A stretch of DNA of 64,000 nucleotides from Denitrobaculum sp965232285 (GCA_965232285.1 CBDDPL010000004.1:868001-932000), one strand, 5' to 3'. Shown: positions 54,077 through 63,543, counted from the first letter of the stretch. Notes: a model not told the origin generated them from the sequence alone. A program made the numbers and translations.

Positions 54077-56166
54077 GGGATGCTCTGCGGTGTGGCGGAG
54101 CTCTTGCCGCGCGCCGCCCGCCGTTTGAGGATCGTGCAGCTCAGAGGGTCGTGATAGATCATTTGGCACCGGAGGCAGAGAACGCACTCATTGGGATTGA
54201 TGCGGCCGATAGGATCGATGGCGCCCACAGTGCATTTGTGTTCGCAGAGCCGGCATTCGCGGCCGCATTGGGAACGACGGCGCAGCCAGTCGAAGAGCTT
54301 GAGCTTGGCCGGAATAGCCAGCGCAGCGCCCAGGGGACAGAGGTAGCGGCAATAGAAGCGCTCGATAAAGAGTCCGGCCGAGAGAAGTGCGATGACGAAA
54401 AGCACGAAAGGCCAGGCGCGAACAAAGCGCATCGACATCGCGGTCTTGAAGGGCTCGACCTCAGCGAGGATCAAAGCCTGTTCCATGGAATAGAAAGACA
54501 GAGCGAGGATGGCGACGAAGAGGGTGTACTTGATCGCCCAGAGCCGCTCCTGGACCACGAAAGGCACTTCGATCTGCGGCACCTCCAGGCGCTGCGCGAT
54601 CTCGTTTGTGATCTCCTGCAAGGCGCCGAACGGGCAGAGCCAGCCACAGTAGACGCCACGTCCCCAGAACAGCAGACCGAGCGCGACGAAGCCCCAGAGA
54701 ATGAAGATGACAGGCTCGATCAGGAAGGTTTCCCAGCGAAAGCCCGTGAGAAGAGAATGAAGAAAGGCGACGACCTGAACGACCGAGAGTTGCCCGCCTG
54801 CGATCCAACCGAGCCAGACCAGCGTGACCGACAGAAAGCTGATCCGACCCCAGCGCCAAAGCGCCGGCCGGCGAACGAAAGCCGACTGGAAGAACAAGAT
54901 TGCGGCGAGGGCAGCGAGCATCAGAACGACACCCGCAATCTGGGCTCGTTTGCTTTGCCAGGCGGAAACCCATAGCGGTTCGCTTTCCGGCAGCGCGCCT
55001 GGCGCAAGCTGGAACCGGGCCGGCAGCCGGTAGTCCAGCGGTATGGGCAAAGTGACTTCACCGCCCTCGTTGGTCTTGCGGCGGGCAATGACTTCGACAC
55101 GAAAGGGAAGGGTTGGATCGAACTGCGCCGCTGGCAGGGAAAAGGCGCTGAGTTCCTTAAACTTGGGAGCGCCGCCGGCCGCGAGGCGATCGATGCGGAG
55201 ATAGCCTTCCGAGGTCAAGGGGATCGCATCGCCCCCTTGGATCACCTGAATCCTCTCGAAGGTTCCGCTGCGCCGCCAGGCGGTACCTCTGTGAGAATGC
55301 AAACCCCGGGAGGCGATGAAAAGCGCTGTGTCGCCGGGCGTGATGGCTGCCATAACCCGGCTGTAGAGGTGTTGACCCAGAAGATTGCGACCAATGCTCG
55401 GCGGATCGAGGATCGCGGCCCAAAGCTCGAGGAACGCTGCTTTGCCCTCCGGAACCTGCACCTTGGCGGTCGCGAGTGTTGCACGTGCTTCGTCGAGAGT
55501 GACGGTCATTCGAGCCAGGGCGCCGAGACTCTTCAAGCTGTGCCATGACAGTTCCTCGAAGTTCACACGGTCAATCGCTGTTTCTTTGCCGCCGACGAAG
55601 CCACGTTGAAGCGCAACGGTTCTCGCGGTGCGCAGAATGGCGTCGCGTATCACGCCGGTCGAAACCGTCGCCCGGGAAATGACATCGGGCAGGTCCGACC
55701 GCGCGCCGAAGTCCGTTGTTTGCGGCGCAGTCAGGTCGATGCCAGCGAAGTCATCGACATAGCGGGCAATATCACTGGTCGAAATGCCGAGTGTGAGGAT
55801 CGGCTCATTGTGTCGGACGAGTTCCGCGCCGGCGATCTCGCCATCCACGGTGACGCCAACGAGGATGTCGATGGGCCGCCCCGAGTATCCGACCGACTTC
55901 GCGATCTCCCAGGTCGAGGCGATGTAGCCAACCGCTTCTTCAGCGGACGAGACTGACCAGCCCGGCAATCGTTCTTCCTCACGCCTCAGGCGCAAGGGGC
56001 CCGCGCTTTCGAACAGACGGCTCGCCTGGGCCGCGGTGACATTCGGGGTGGTGATGCCTTGATCGGGCAGGAAGCCTTCGGCCGCAGCGACGGATAGCGG
56101 CGCGAGCGTTAGAGCGATCGCCAAAAACAAAAAAGCAGAAAGTGGCGGAGAGACTCTGTGCCGCAT
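54073..56166 (-). CDS. nirI: NirI, NosR-like membrane flavo/iron-sulfur protein required for nirS expression
   Basis: 697 residues. NosR-like layout: signal peptide, FMN-binding domain with SRATVST (about 164-170), five to six membrane helices, and C-terminal CRLCEHKC and CVLCLRCQ clusters. It is divergent from nirS, the arrangement known for NirI of Paracoccus, where it is needed for nirS transcription. It differs from the NosR in this window by SRAT in place of SGAT and by Thr in place of Pro after the first cluster. A second NosR is an alternative name, but the position favours NirI. Confidence 0.85.
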   Translation of the reverse strand: MRHRVSPPLSAFLFLAIALTLAPLSVAAAEGFLPDQGITTPNVTAAQASRLFESAGPLRLRREEERLPGWSVSSAEEAVGYIASTWEIAKSVGYSGRPIDILVGVTVDGEIAGAELVRHNEPILTLGISTSDIARYVDDFAGIDLTAPQTTDFGARSDLPDVISRATVSTGVIRDAILRTARTVALQRGFVGGKETAIDRVNFEELSWHSLKSLGALARMTVTLDEARATLATAKVQVPEGKAAFLELWAAILDPPSIGRNLLGQHLYSRVMAAITPGDTALFIASRGLHSHRGTAWRRSGTFERIQVIQGGDAIPLTSEGYLRIDRLAAGGAPKFKELSAFSLPAAQFDPTLPFRVEVIARRKTNEGGEVTLPIPLDYRLPARFQLAPGALPESEPLWVSAWQSKRAQIAGVVLMLAALAAILFFQSAFVRRPALWRWGRISFLSVTLVWLGWIAGGQLSVVQVVAFLHSLLTGFRWETFLIEPVIFILWGFVALGLLFWGRGVYCGWLCPFGALQEITNEIAQRLEVPQIEVPFVVQERLWAIKYTLFVAILALSFYSMEQALILAEVEPFKTAMSMRFVRAWPFVLFVIALLSAGLFIERFYCRYLCPLGAALAIPAKLKLFDWLRRRSQCGRECRLCEHKCTVGAIDPIGRINPNECVLCLRCQMIYHDPLSCTILKRRAARGKSSATPQSIP

Positions 56167-56223
56167 CTGACACTCCGCGAATTGACAGCCTGGTGAGCCT
56201 CACCGGGTGGCGGGAGATCTGCC

Positions 56224-56237
56224 TTAACGAAAGTCAA
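56224..56237. promoter_or_regulatory. NNR/Dnr-type operator shared by divergent nirI and nirS
   Basis: TTAAC-GAAA-GTCAA on the + strand, centred 71 bp from the nirS ATG and 65 bp from the nirI ATG. A single site lies in the 135-bp gap, so one bound regulator may serve both promoters. The surrounding 17 bp (CCTTAACGAAAGTCAAG) recurs exactly upstream of norC. Confidence 0.8.
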
Positions 56238-56301
56238 GGCGACGGGATCGTGACTGGGCCATGCTCCGAAACGCCTCACCAGCGCAACGGAGTACACCGG
56301 C

Positions 56302-58056
56302 ATGACCAGCTTTCGCGAAATCCGGAGGATCGCACTCCTCGCGAGTGTCGCGATTCCGATGGCCTTTACCGCGACCGGGATTTCGGCAGAGGAAAAGCCC
56401 AAAGGACACGGAGACACGCCCGCAGGGGCCTATCAACCCAGTATGACCACGCTCGGCCAGATCAATGTCGAGATCCCGGGACGCAAGCCCGGTGATCCCG
56501 TGATCACACCGCCAGAGTTTCAAAAAGCCACCACCGTCTATTTTGAACGCTGTGCCGGTTGCCACGGCGTTTTGCGTAAGGGGGCGACGGGCAAACCGCT
56601 GACCACCGATCTGACCCGTGAAAACGGCTACGAATACCTGCGTGACTTCATCAAGTTCGGATCGCCGGGCGGCATGCCCAACTGGGGCACCTCGGGTGAA
56701 CTCAGCGAGGAAGACATCGACCTGATGGCGCGTTATCTCCTGATCGAACCGCCGGCGCCGCCGGAGTTCGGCATGGCCGAGATGCGCGAGACCTGGAAAG
56801 TCCTGGTTCCGCCCGAGCAGCGGCCGAGCGAAAAGATGAACGATATCGACATCGACAATCTTTTCTCGGTGACTTTGCGCGACTCAGGCCAGATCGCCCT
56901 GATCGACGGTAAGACTTACGAAATCCACGCGATTATCGAGACCGGTTATGCCGTCCATATCTCTCGGATTTCGGCGTCCGGGCGATACCTCTTCGTCATC
57001 GGCCGCGATGCGCTGATCAACATGATCGATCTCTGGATGGAGACACCGGCGACGGTCGCGCAGATCAAGGTCGGCGCCGAGGCGCGCTCGGTCGAGACTT
57101 CCAAGATGAAGGGTTGGGAAGACAAGTACGCCATTGCCGGCAGCTACTGGCCGCCCCAGTACGTCATCATGGACGGTGACACCCTGGAGCCGAAGAAGAT
57201 CGTTTCTACGCGGGGCATGGTTTATGACACCCAGGAGTACCATCCGGAACCCCGGGTCGCGGCCATTGTGGCTTCGCACTACCGGCCTGAGTTTATCGTC
57301 AATGTGAAGGAAACCGGCAAGATCCTGCTGGTCGACTATTCGGACATCAAAAATCTGAAGGTCACCGAGATCGAAGCCGAACGCTTCCTGCACGACGGTG
57401 GCTTTGACTCCAGCAAGCGCTACTTCCTGACGGCGGCGAACGCCCGCGGCAAGATCGCTGTGATCGACACCAAGGAAGGAACGCTGACGGCACTGCTCGA
57501 AAGCGAGGGCGAAACACCGCACCCCGGCCGTGGCGCCAATCTGATGCATCCGAAGTTTGGCCCCGTCTGGGCGACCTCGCATCTCGGAGACGAGACGGTT
57601 GCGCTGATCGGAACCGATCCGGAAGGCAATCCCGAACACGCCTGGAAGATGGTTCAACAGCTTTATGCCCTGGGTGGCGGTTCGCTTTTTGTGAAATCGC
57701 ACCCGACCTCGAACCACCTTTACGTCGATGCGCCTCTGAACCCCGATGCGGAGATCTCAGCCTCGGTCGCGGTCTTCAAGGTCGATGAGCTCGATCAGGA
57801 AGAACCGGAGTACACGGTGCTTCCGATCGGCGAGTGGGCTGGTGTCGCCGAAGGACAGCCGCGTGTTGTTCAAGGCGAGTTCAACAAAGAGGGCAACGAA
57901 ATCTGGTTCTCGGTCTGGAACGGCCGTGACCTGGAATCGGCGATCGTGATCGTTGACGACAAGACACTGGAAATGAAGCACGTGATCAAGGACCCGCGTC
58001 TGATCACGCCAACCGGTAAGTTCAACGTCTTCAACACGCGTCAGGACGTTTACTGA
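56302..58056 (+). CDS. nirS: Cytochrome cd1 nitrite reductase
   Basis: 584 residues. Signal peptide (cleavage near GISA-EE), a haem c domain with CAGCH at 84-88, and an eight-bladed d1-haem propeller making up the rest. It reduces nitrite to NO in the periplasm. It is the first gene of the nir operon; haem d1 is made by the genes that follow. Confidence 0.97.
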   Translation: MTSFREIRRIALLASVAIPMAFTATGISAEEKPKGHGDTPAGAYQPSMTTLGQINVEIPGRKPGDPVITPPEFQKATTVYFERCAGCHGVLRKGATGKPLTTDLTRENGYEYLRDFIKFGSPGGMPNWGTSGELSEEDIDLMARYLLIEPPAPPEFGMAEMRETWKVLVPPEQRPSEKMNDIDIDNLFSVTLRDSGQIALIDGKTYEIHAIIETGYAVHISRISASGRYLFVIGRDALINMIDLWMETPATVAQIKVGAEARSVETSKMKGWEDKYAIAGSYWPPQYVIMDGDTLEPKKIVSTRGMVYDTQEYHPEPRVAAIVASHYRPEFIVNVKETGKILLVDYSDIKNLKVTEIEAERFLHDGGFDSSKRYFLTAANARGKIAVIDTKEGTLTALLESEGETPHPGRGANLMHPKFGPVWATSHLGDETVALIGTDPEGNPEHAWKMVQQLYALGGGSLFVKSHPTSNHLYVDAPLNPDAEISASVAVFKVDELDQEEPEYTVLPIGEWAGVAEGQPRVVQGEFNKEGNEIWFSVWNGRDLESAIVIVDDKTLEMKHVIKDPRLITPTGKFNVFNTRQDVY

Positions 58057-58065
58057 ACCGTTCCG

Positions 58066-58091
58066 GGAAGGGCGGCCTCGGCCGCCCTTCC
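58066..58091 (+). other. Hairpin without T-run between nirS and nirE
   Basis: GGAAGGGCGGC pairs perfectly with GCCGCCCTTCC around CTCG (11-bp stem). No T-run follows, so it is not a standard terminator. It may protect the abundant nirS mRNA or partially lower expression of the downstream biosynthetic genes. Confidence 0.6.
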
Positions 58092-58116
58092 ATCGTACCA
58101 GGCTAGGGAGGGCGCG

Positions 58117-58908
58117 ATGAAGAAACAGGGGCGCGTATACTTGGTGGGTGCCGGACCGGGTGATCCAGAATTGCTCACGATGAAGGCGGTTCGTCTTTTG
58201 GGTCTGGCGCAGACAGTGGTCTACGACCGTTTGGTATCTGAGCGCATATTGGATCTGATCCCCGCAACGGCCCGCGGCATTCCCGTGGGAAAAGCGCCGA
58301 AACACCATCCTGTGCCGCAGGAGAGAATCAACCAAATCCTTATCGACCTCGGCCGTGCGGGTCAGACGGTTGTCCGCTTGAAGGGCGGCGATCCTTCGAT
58401 CTTCGGACGCGGCTCCGAGGAAGCGGCAGCACTCTATGCTGCCGGCATTCCAGTCGACATCGTACCCGGAATTACAGCGGCACAGGGAGCAGCCGCCGTC
58501 ACCGGTGTTCCCCTGACTCACCGTGGTCTCGCAACGGGTGTCCGCTACGTGACCGGGCATTGCCGCGGCGACCTGCCGCTGGATCTGGATTGGGCCGGTC
58601 TGGCAGATACCCAGACCACGCTGGTGGTCTACATGGGGGCCGCGAACATTCGCGAAATCGCGTCGCGGCTGCTGGCGAAAGGTATGCCGACGTCCCTGCC
58701 GGTCATGGCGATCGCCAATGCCACCAAGCCGGAAGAACAGCGGGTCGTCTCACGGCTTGAACGCATTTCGGCCGAAGTCGCCGCAGCGCGGCTAAAGGGG
58801 CCAGTGCTTTTTGTGATCGGCAACGTCGTCTCGCTCTATCGCTCCTGCCCCGCCGAGATCGTTTCGCTCTTTTCCTATGGCCCGCTGCGTGAGGTGGTGA
58901 ATGCTTAA
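58117..58908 (+). CDS. nirE: Uroporphyrinogen-III C-methyltransferase of haem d1 synthesis
   Basis: 263 residues. LVGAGPGDPELLTMKAV (about 9-25) and the VVRLKGGDPSIFGRG motif (about 87-101) define the SUMT family. It makes precorrin-2 with SAM as donor. It could feed sirohaem or cobalamin too, but its place in the nir operon favours haem d1. It overlaps nirC by 8 bp. Confidence 0.95.
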   Translation: MKKQGRVYLVGAGPGDPELLTMKAVRLLGLAQTVVYDRLVSERILDLIPATARGIPVGKAPKHHPVPQERINQILIDLGRAGQTVVRLKGGDPSIFGRGSEEAAALYAAGIPVDIVPGITAAQGAAAVTGVPLTHRGLATGVRYVTGHCRGDLPLDLDWAGLADTQTTLVVYMGAANIREIASRLLAKGMPTSLPVMAIANATKPEEQRVVSRLERISAEVAAARLKGPVLFVIGNVVSLYRSCPAEIVSLFSYGPLREVVNA

Positions 58909-59221
58909 AGTGCTGGCCGCATTGCTCCTGCTCATCCCACCAGGCGCAACGGCCATGGCGGTTGAGCTTGCGCCGTCACGCGCGGCGGCACTCGAGCGGC
59001 TGGTGCTCCAGGATTGCGGGTCATGCCACGGCCTGACACTGAAGGGCGGGTTAGGCCCGGACCTGCGCGCCGACAGCCTGGCCGGCGTTTCGGCGGACGC
59101 CCTGACCGAGATCGTGCTGGACGGGATCCCGGGCACCGCTATGCCGCCTTGGCGTCCCTTGCTGACGGAATCCGAAGCCCGATGGATTGCCGAGTTCTTA
59201 CTGAAGGGAACCGCAGAATGA
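58901..59221 (+). CDS. nirC: NirC, small periplasmic cytochrome c
   Basis: 106 residues. Signal peptide and CGSCH at 39-43, with an axial Met in GTAMPPW. NirC is a proposed electron carrier to NirS and/or in maturation of its haem d1. It overlaps nirF by 4 bp. Confidence 0.9.
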   Translation: MLKVLAALLLLIPPGATAMAVELAPSRAAALERLVLQDCGSCHGLTLKGGLGPDLRADSLAGVSADALTEIVLDGIPGTAMPPWRPLLTESEARWIAEFLLKGTAE

Positions 59222-60378
59222 CCCGAACACTCTCTCTGTTTGTCTCCTGCCTGGCTTTCCTTGTCATGGCGGAGACCTCTGCTGAAGATCTGCGCGCGAC
59301 AGGCGACCTGGGTGTGGTGATCGAGCGTGCAAGCGGATCGCTGCTGATTGTCGATCAATCGGAACGTGCGGCGATCGGGCGGGTCGAGGGGCTCGGCGAC
59401 CTCTCTCATGCGTCCGTCGTCTACTCCCCGGACCAGCGCTTCGCCTATGTCTTCGGGCGCGACGGCGGTCTCAGTAAAGTCGATATCCTGACTCAAACAC
59501 TGGCCGGACGCGTCGTGCAGTCGGGCAACGCCATCGGCGGTGCCATCTCGGATGACGGCAGGCTGGTGGCGGTTTCGAATTACGAACCGGGCGGGGTCCG
59601 GGTCTTCGACGCGGACAGCCTTGCGCCGGTTGCAGACATCCCGACCGGTTCCAAGACCATCGGTCTTGTGGATGCGCCCGGCCGGCGCTTTGTCTTCACG
59701 CTTTGGGACGCGGGCGAAACCTGGATCGCCGACTTTTCCGCCCCTGGCGATCCCGAGGTCACGCGGATTAAAGGGATCGGCGAAAATCCCTATGACGCTT
59801 TGATCACCGCGGATGGCCGCCACTACATTGCCGGTCTCTTCGGTGAAGATGGTCTGACTGCGTTGGATCTCTGGCAGTCGCCGCCGCTGCCGCGGCGGAT
59901 ACTGCAGGGCTACGGCCGGGGCGAGGAAGCCCTGCCTGTTTACAAAATGCCGCATCTGGAAGGCTGGGCACTCGCGGGAGAACGCTTCGTATTGCCCGCC
60001 GTGGGTCGCCATGAAGTCCTCTGGATCGATTCCCGCTCGCTTGAGGAGGCCGGACGGACCAGTACCTACGGACAACCGGTCTTCGCCGTGGCCCGTCCCG
60101 ATGGCCGCCAGGTCTGGGTCAACTTTGCTCACCCCCGCAACGACAGCATTCAGATTATCGACACGCCTTCCGGCGAAGTGATCAAGACGCTCAAACCCGG
60201 TCCGGCGGCTTTGCACATGGAATTCACGCCGCGCGGTCATGAGGTCTGGATCTCGGTGCGCGACGCGGGTCGCGTCGACATTTACGACACAGCGACCTTC
60301 GAGAAGCTTGGCGAGATACCGGCCGAGAATCCGTCGGGCATTTTCTTCACGGCGCGCGCTCATCGCACGGGGCTCTGA
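59218..60378 (+). CDS. nirF: NirF, haem d1 biosynthesis protein
   Basis: 386 residues with a signal peptide (about 1-22) and an eight-bladed propeller related to the d1 domain of NirS. It acts late in haem d1 synthesis in the periplasm; the reaction is not fully settled. The start at 59218 overlaps the nirC stop; an upstream frame extension runs through nirC and is rejected. Confidence 0.93.
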   Translation: MTRTLSLFVSCLAFLVMAETSAEDLRATGDLGVVIERASGSLLIVDQSERAAIGRVEGLGDLSHASVVYSPDQRFAYVFGRDGGLSKVDILTQTLAGRVVQSGNAIGGAISDDGRLVAVSNYEPGGVRVFDADSLAPVADIPTGSKTIGLVDAPGRRFVFTLWDAGETWIADFSAPGDPEVTRIKGIGENPYDALITADGRHYIAGLFGEDGLTALDLWQSPPLPRRILQGYGRGEEALPVYKMPHLEGWALAGERFVLPAVGRHEVLWIDSRSLEEAGRTSTYGQPVFAVARPDGRQVWVNFAHPRNDSIQIIDTPSGEVIKTLKPGPAALHMEFTPRGHEVWISVRDAGRVDIYDTATFEKLGEIPAENPSGIFFTARAHRTGL

Positions 60379-60381
60379 GGC

Positions 60382-61374
60382 ATGAACATTCATCTCGATC
60401 CCACTGACCGGCGCTTGCTGGACCGCTGGCAAAACGACTTTCCGCTGGTTCCGCGGCCCTTCCAGGTGATCGCGCAAGAGCTGTCGCTCTCTGAAGCCGA
60501 TGTGTTGGGGCGCCTGCAAAAACTCTCCGATGCGGGGGCGATCAGCCGGGTCGGCGCGACCTGCAGGCCGAATACCGCAGGCGCCAGCACCCTGGCGGCA
60601 GTTGCCGTGCCCGAGGAGCGGATCGAAGAAGTTGCCGCGGTCATCGGTTCGGAACCAGGCGTCAATCACTCCTATCTGCGCGAGCATCGCTGGAACATCT
60701 GGTTCGTGGCGACCGGCCCCGACCGGTCCAGTGTTGACGCTATCCTGAACCGCGTGAGAAAGCTCTCGGGACTGCAGGTTCTCGATCTTCCGCTCGTCCG
60801 TCCTTTCAACATCAATCTTGGCTTCGCGCTGGACGGCTCGGGCCGGCCGCCGCCGCAGCCTGACGGGGTCGATGCCGCAGTGATGATCGAGGGCGACCGG
60901 GAGATTATGCAGGCGCTGTCGGTCGGCTTGAAGATCATGCCGCGCCCCTTTGCGGCCATGGGTGCGGCACTCGGCAGGTCCGAAGAGGAGATTCTGCAGC
61001 GCATCAAGGCTCTGGCAGCCGCAGCTATTCTCTCCCGCATCGGTGTTATCGTTCGTCACCGCGCTCTGGGCTGGAGTTCCAACGCCATGGTGGTCTGGGA
61101 GCTGCCCGAGGAGCAGGCTGCAAGCATTGGTCCCGCCCTGGCCGCGGTGCCCGGAGTTACACTCTGTTACCAACGCCGTCCGGCCCCTGTTGTCTGGCCT
61201 TTCACGCTTTACTGCATGATTCACGCGCGCAGTCGGGCGGAGGCCATGTCGGTGCTCGACAAGGCCTGCGATGAGGTCGGACTGCGAAAGGTGCCGCATC
61301 AGGTCTTGTTCAGTATCCGTTGCTTCAAACAGACCGGAGCGCGGGTGCTGCCCGAAAAGGGAGCCGCGGCATGA
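60382..61374 (+). CDS. nirDL: Fused NirD-NirL sirohaem decarboxylase subunit
   Basis: 330 residues in two AsnC/Lrp-like halves. Residues 1-150 are NirD-type (HSYLREHRWNIWF), about 175-320 NirL-type (CYQRR, WPFTLYCMIHA). With NirG and NirH it decarboxylates sirohaem to didecarboxysirohaem. Such a D-L fusion is known in Paracoccus. Despite the HTH-like fold these proteins are enzymes, not regulators. It overlaps nirG by 4 bp. Confidence 0.92.
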   Translation: MNIHLDPTDRRLLDRWQNDFPLVPRPFQVIAQELSLSEADVLGRLQKLSDAGAISRVGATCRPNTAGASTLAAVAVPEERIEEVAAVIGSEPGVNHSYLREHRWNIWFVATGPDRSSVDAILNRVRKLSGLQVLDLPLVRPFNINLGFALDGSGRPPPQPDGVDAAVMIEGDREIMQALSVGLKIMPRPFAAMGAALGRSEEEILQRIKALAAAAILSRIGVIVRHRALGWSSNAMVVWELPEEQAASIGPALAAVPGVTLCYQRRPAPVVWPFTLYCMIHARSRAEAMSVLDKACDEVGLRKVPHQVLFSIRCFKQTGARVLPEKGAAA

Positions 61375-61835
61375 GGCGTTCCAGCTATCGCCCGGATGCG
61401 ACCGACCGGCGAATCATCAACGCGTTGCAGGAAGGCTTTCCACTTTCGCCGCGCCCTTATGCCCAGGCGGCAGAGGCCCTGGAGCTCGACGAGGCTGAGC
61501 TGATCGAGCGTCTTGCTCACCTGCGAAACAGAGGCGTGATCACACGCTTCGGCCCCTTCTTCGATGCCGCCGCCATGGGGGGCGCCTTCTGTCTCTGCGC
61601 CATGGAGGTGCCGCCGAAGCGTTTCGATGCGGTTGCCGAGTTGGTCAACGGGCGAGCCGAAGTGGCCCACAACTACGAACGCGCCCACCGCCTGAACATG
61701 TGGTTTGTGCTCGCCACAGAGATGCCCGAGGGCATCGAGACGGCGGCCTGCGCAATCGAACAGGCCAGCGGCCTGAAGGTCTATCGCTTTCCCAAGCTTG
61801 AAGAGTTTTTCATCGGTTTCAGGATGGTCGCATGA
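61371..61835 (+). CDS. nirG: NirG, sirohaem decarboxylase subunit
   Basis: 154 residues, one AsnC/Lrp-like unit of the NirD/G type (NYERAHRLNMWFV, about 99-111). It works with NirDL and NirH. The start at 61371 overlaps the nirDL stop. Confidence 0.9.
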   Translation: MRRSSYRPDATDRRIINALQEGFPLSPRPYAQAAEALELDEAELIERLAHLRNRGVITRFGPFFDAAAMGGAFCLCAMEVPPKRFDAVAELVNGRAEVAHNYERAHRLNMWFVLATEMPEGIETAACAIEQASGLKVYRFPKLEEFFIGFRMVA

Positions 61836-62335
61836 GGCTCGACGCTACAGACCGCAGGATTGTGGAGGCGACGCAGTCGGGGCTGCCCTTTGTCGCAAGG
61901 CCTTACGCGGCGCTGGCTTTTCAACTCGGACTCGAAGAGCCGGATCTCCTTGAGCGCCTTTCAGCCATGCAGGCCTGCGGCGTCATCCGCCGGATCGGCG
62001 TGGCGCCGAACCACTATGCATTGGGCATGGTGGCGAACGGCATGACGGTTTGGGATGTCGAAGACCAGCAGGCCAGCGATCTGGGCGCCCGGGTCGGTGC
62101 GCTGGAGTATGTGTCTCATTGCTATCTCAGGCCCCGGGCCTTACCGCTCTGGCCTTACAATCTTTTCGCCATGGTGCATGGCACGGACCGGGCACAGGTG
62201 GAGGAGAAACGAAGCTCGATCGCCTCGCTCCTGGGATCGGCCTGCCGGGCAAGCGACATCCTCTACTCGACGCGGATCTTGAAAAAGACCGGACTGCGTC
62301 TGAAGAAGTCGAGCACGACAGGAGGAGACGGCTAA
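61832..62335 (+). CDS. nirH: NirH, sirohaem decarboxylase subunit
   Basis: 167 residues, one AsnC/Lrp-like unit of the NirL/H type (HCYLRPRALPLWPYNLF, about 93-109). It overlaps nirG by 4 bp and shares one base with nirJ. Confidence 0.9.
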   Translation: MRLDATDRRIVEATQSGLPFVARPYAALAFQLGLEEPDLLERLSAMQACGVIRRIGVAPNHYALGMVANGMTVWDVEDQQASDLGARVGALEYVSHCYLRPRALPLWPYNLFAMVHGTDRAQVEEKRSSIASLLGSACRASDILYSTRILKKTGLRLKKSSTTGGDG

Positions 62336-63543
62336 TGTTTCGGCTCTCGCACTATATGCGCCAACTGGTGGCACCAACGCCCGCCCGAAAGCGTGGCGGT
62401 GCGCCGAAGCCCGTTGTTATCTGGAACTTGACCCGGCGCTGTAACCTCCAGTGCCGTCATTGCTACACGGTATCCGCCGACCGGGAGTTTCCCGGTGAGC
62501 TGTCCCATGACCAGGCCATGACGGTCCTGGAGGATCTGGGAGCCTTCGGCATTCCCGCCCTCATACTCTCGGGCGGCGAGCCTTTGATGCGCCGGGATCT
62601 CTTCGCGATCGCCGAGCGCGCCCGCCGCATGAAGCTCTACCTGGCGCTTTCGACCAATGGGACGGTGATTGAAGGCGAGACGGCGGCACGCGTCGCAGAT
62701 ATCGCTTTCGACTATGTCGGCATCAGCATCGACGGCATCGGTGCCACCAACGACTGGTTTCGCTGCAGGGAAGGGGCCTTCGAAAGGGCGCTTGCCGGCA
62801 TCCGGGCCTGCAAGGCGCGGGGCGTCAAGGTTGGTCTTCGTTTCACGATCACCGAGCAGAACGCGGATCAGTTGCCCGATCTGCTGAACCTGACCGAGGA
62901 CGAGGGGGTGGACAAGTTCTACCTCTCCCACCTGGTCTACGCCGGTCGCGGCGACAAACATCGTGGGGAAGATACCAGTCTGCCGCATACCCGTGCCGCC
63001 ATGAACCTCTTGATCGACCGGGCCTGGAAGGCGGCGGATCACGGTCGGCCGCTGGATATCGTGACCGGCAACAATGATGCCGACGCCGTGTACTTCCTGC
63101 GCTGGGCCGAAGAGCGCTTCACCCGGGAGCAGGTCGCGCATCTTCGGACGCATCTGGAGGCCTGGGGCGGAAACTCGTCTGGTGTCGGCGTCGCCAATAT
63201 CGATCCCCAGGGGCAGGTGCATCCGGACACCTATTGGTCCGACTACACCATCGGCAGCGTCAAGGAGCGTCCCTTCTCCGAGCTCTGGACCGGTGATGAC
63301 CGCATGCTGGCCCAACTACGCCGCCGGCCGCGTCCACTGAAAGGACGCTGCGGCGCTTGCAGCTACCAAAGCGTCTGCGGCGGCAACACCCGGATCCGCG
63401 CGCTGCAGCTCACCGGCGATCCCTGGGCGGAAGATCCCGCCTGTTATCTTGATGACGAAGAGATCGGGGTTTCAGGTTCCCAGCGCCTCACCGTCACGCC
63501 CTTCAGGGGGAAAAGCCGTGATCCGATACATCGCTTTCATTAG
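62335..63543 (+). CDS. nirJ: NirJ, radical SAM enzyme of haem d1 synthesis
   Basis: 402 residues. Radical SAM motif CNLQCRHC (C-x3-C-x2-C, about 36-43), GGEP motif near 81 and a C-terminal SPASM-like cysteine set (CGACSYQSVCGG, about 341-352). It removes the propionate side chains of didecarboxysirohaem to form the dioxo groups of haem d1. An AGGAGGAG ribosome-binding site precedes the ATG. Confidence 0.95.
   Translation: MFRLSHYMRQLVAPTPARKRGGAPKPVVIWNLTRRCNLQCRHCYTVSADREFPGELSHDQAMTVLEDLGAFGIPALILSGGEPLMRRDLFAIAERARRMKLYLALSTNGTVIEGETAARVADIAFDYVGISIDGIGATNDWFRCREGAFERALAGIRACKARGVKVGLRFTITEQNADQLPDLLNLTEDEGVDKFYLSHLVYAGRGDKHRGEDTSLPHTRAAMNLLIDRAWKAADHGRPLDIVTGNNDADAVYFLRWAEERFTREQVAHLRTHLEAWGGNSSGVGVANIDPQGQVHPDTYWSDYTIGSVKERPFSELWTGDDRMLAQLRRRPRPLKGRCGACSYQSVCGGNTRIRALQLTGDPWAEDPACYLDDEEIGVSGSQRLTVTPFRGKSRDPIHRFH

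Noticed and set aside
58117..58908. SUMT gene considered as cobA or cysG
   Set aside because: No CysG dehydrogenase domain and no cobalamin genes nearby; overlap with nirC supports nirE.
58792..61299. 835-codon open frame on the - strand opposite nirC, nirF and nirDL
   Set aside because: Antisense to three clear nir genes; its composition follows the reverse complement and there is no signal peptide, domain or ribosome-binding site.
60382..62335. NirDL, NirG and NirH considered as Lrp/AsnC transcription regulators
   Set aside because: Three in a row inside a nir operon between nirF and nirJ, with NirD/L/G/H-specific motifs, identify them as sirohaem decarboxylase subunits.
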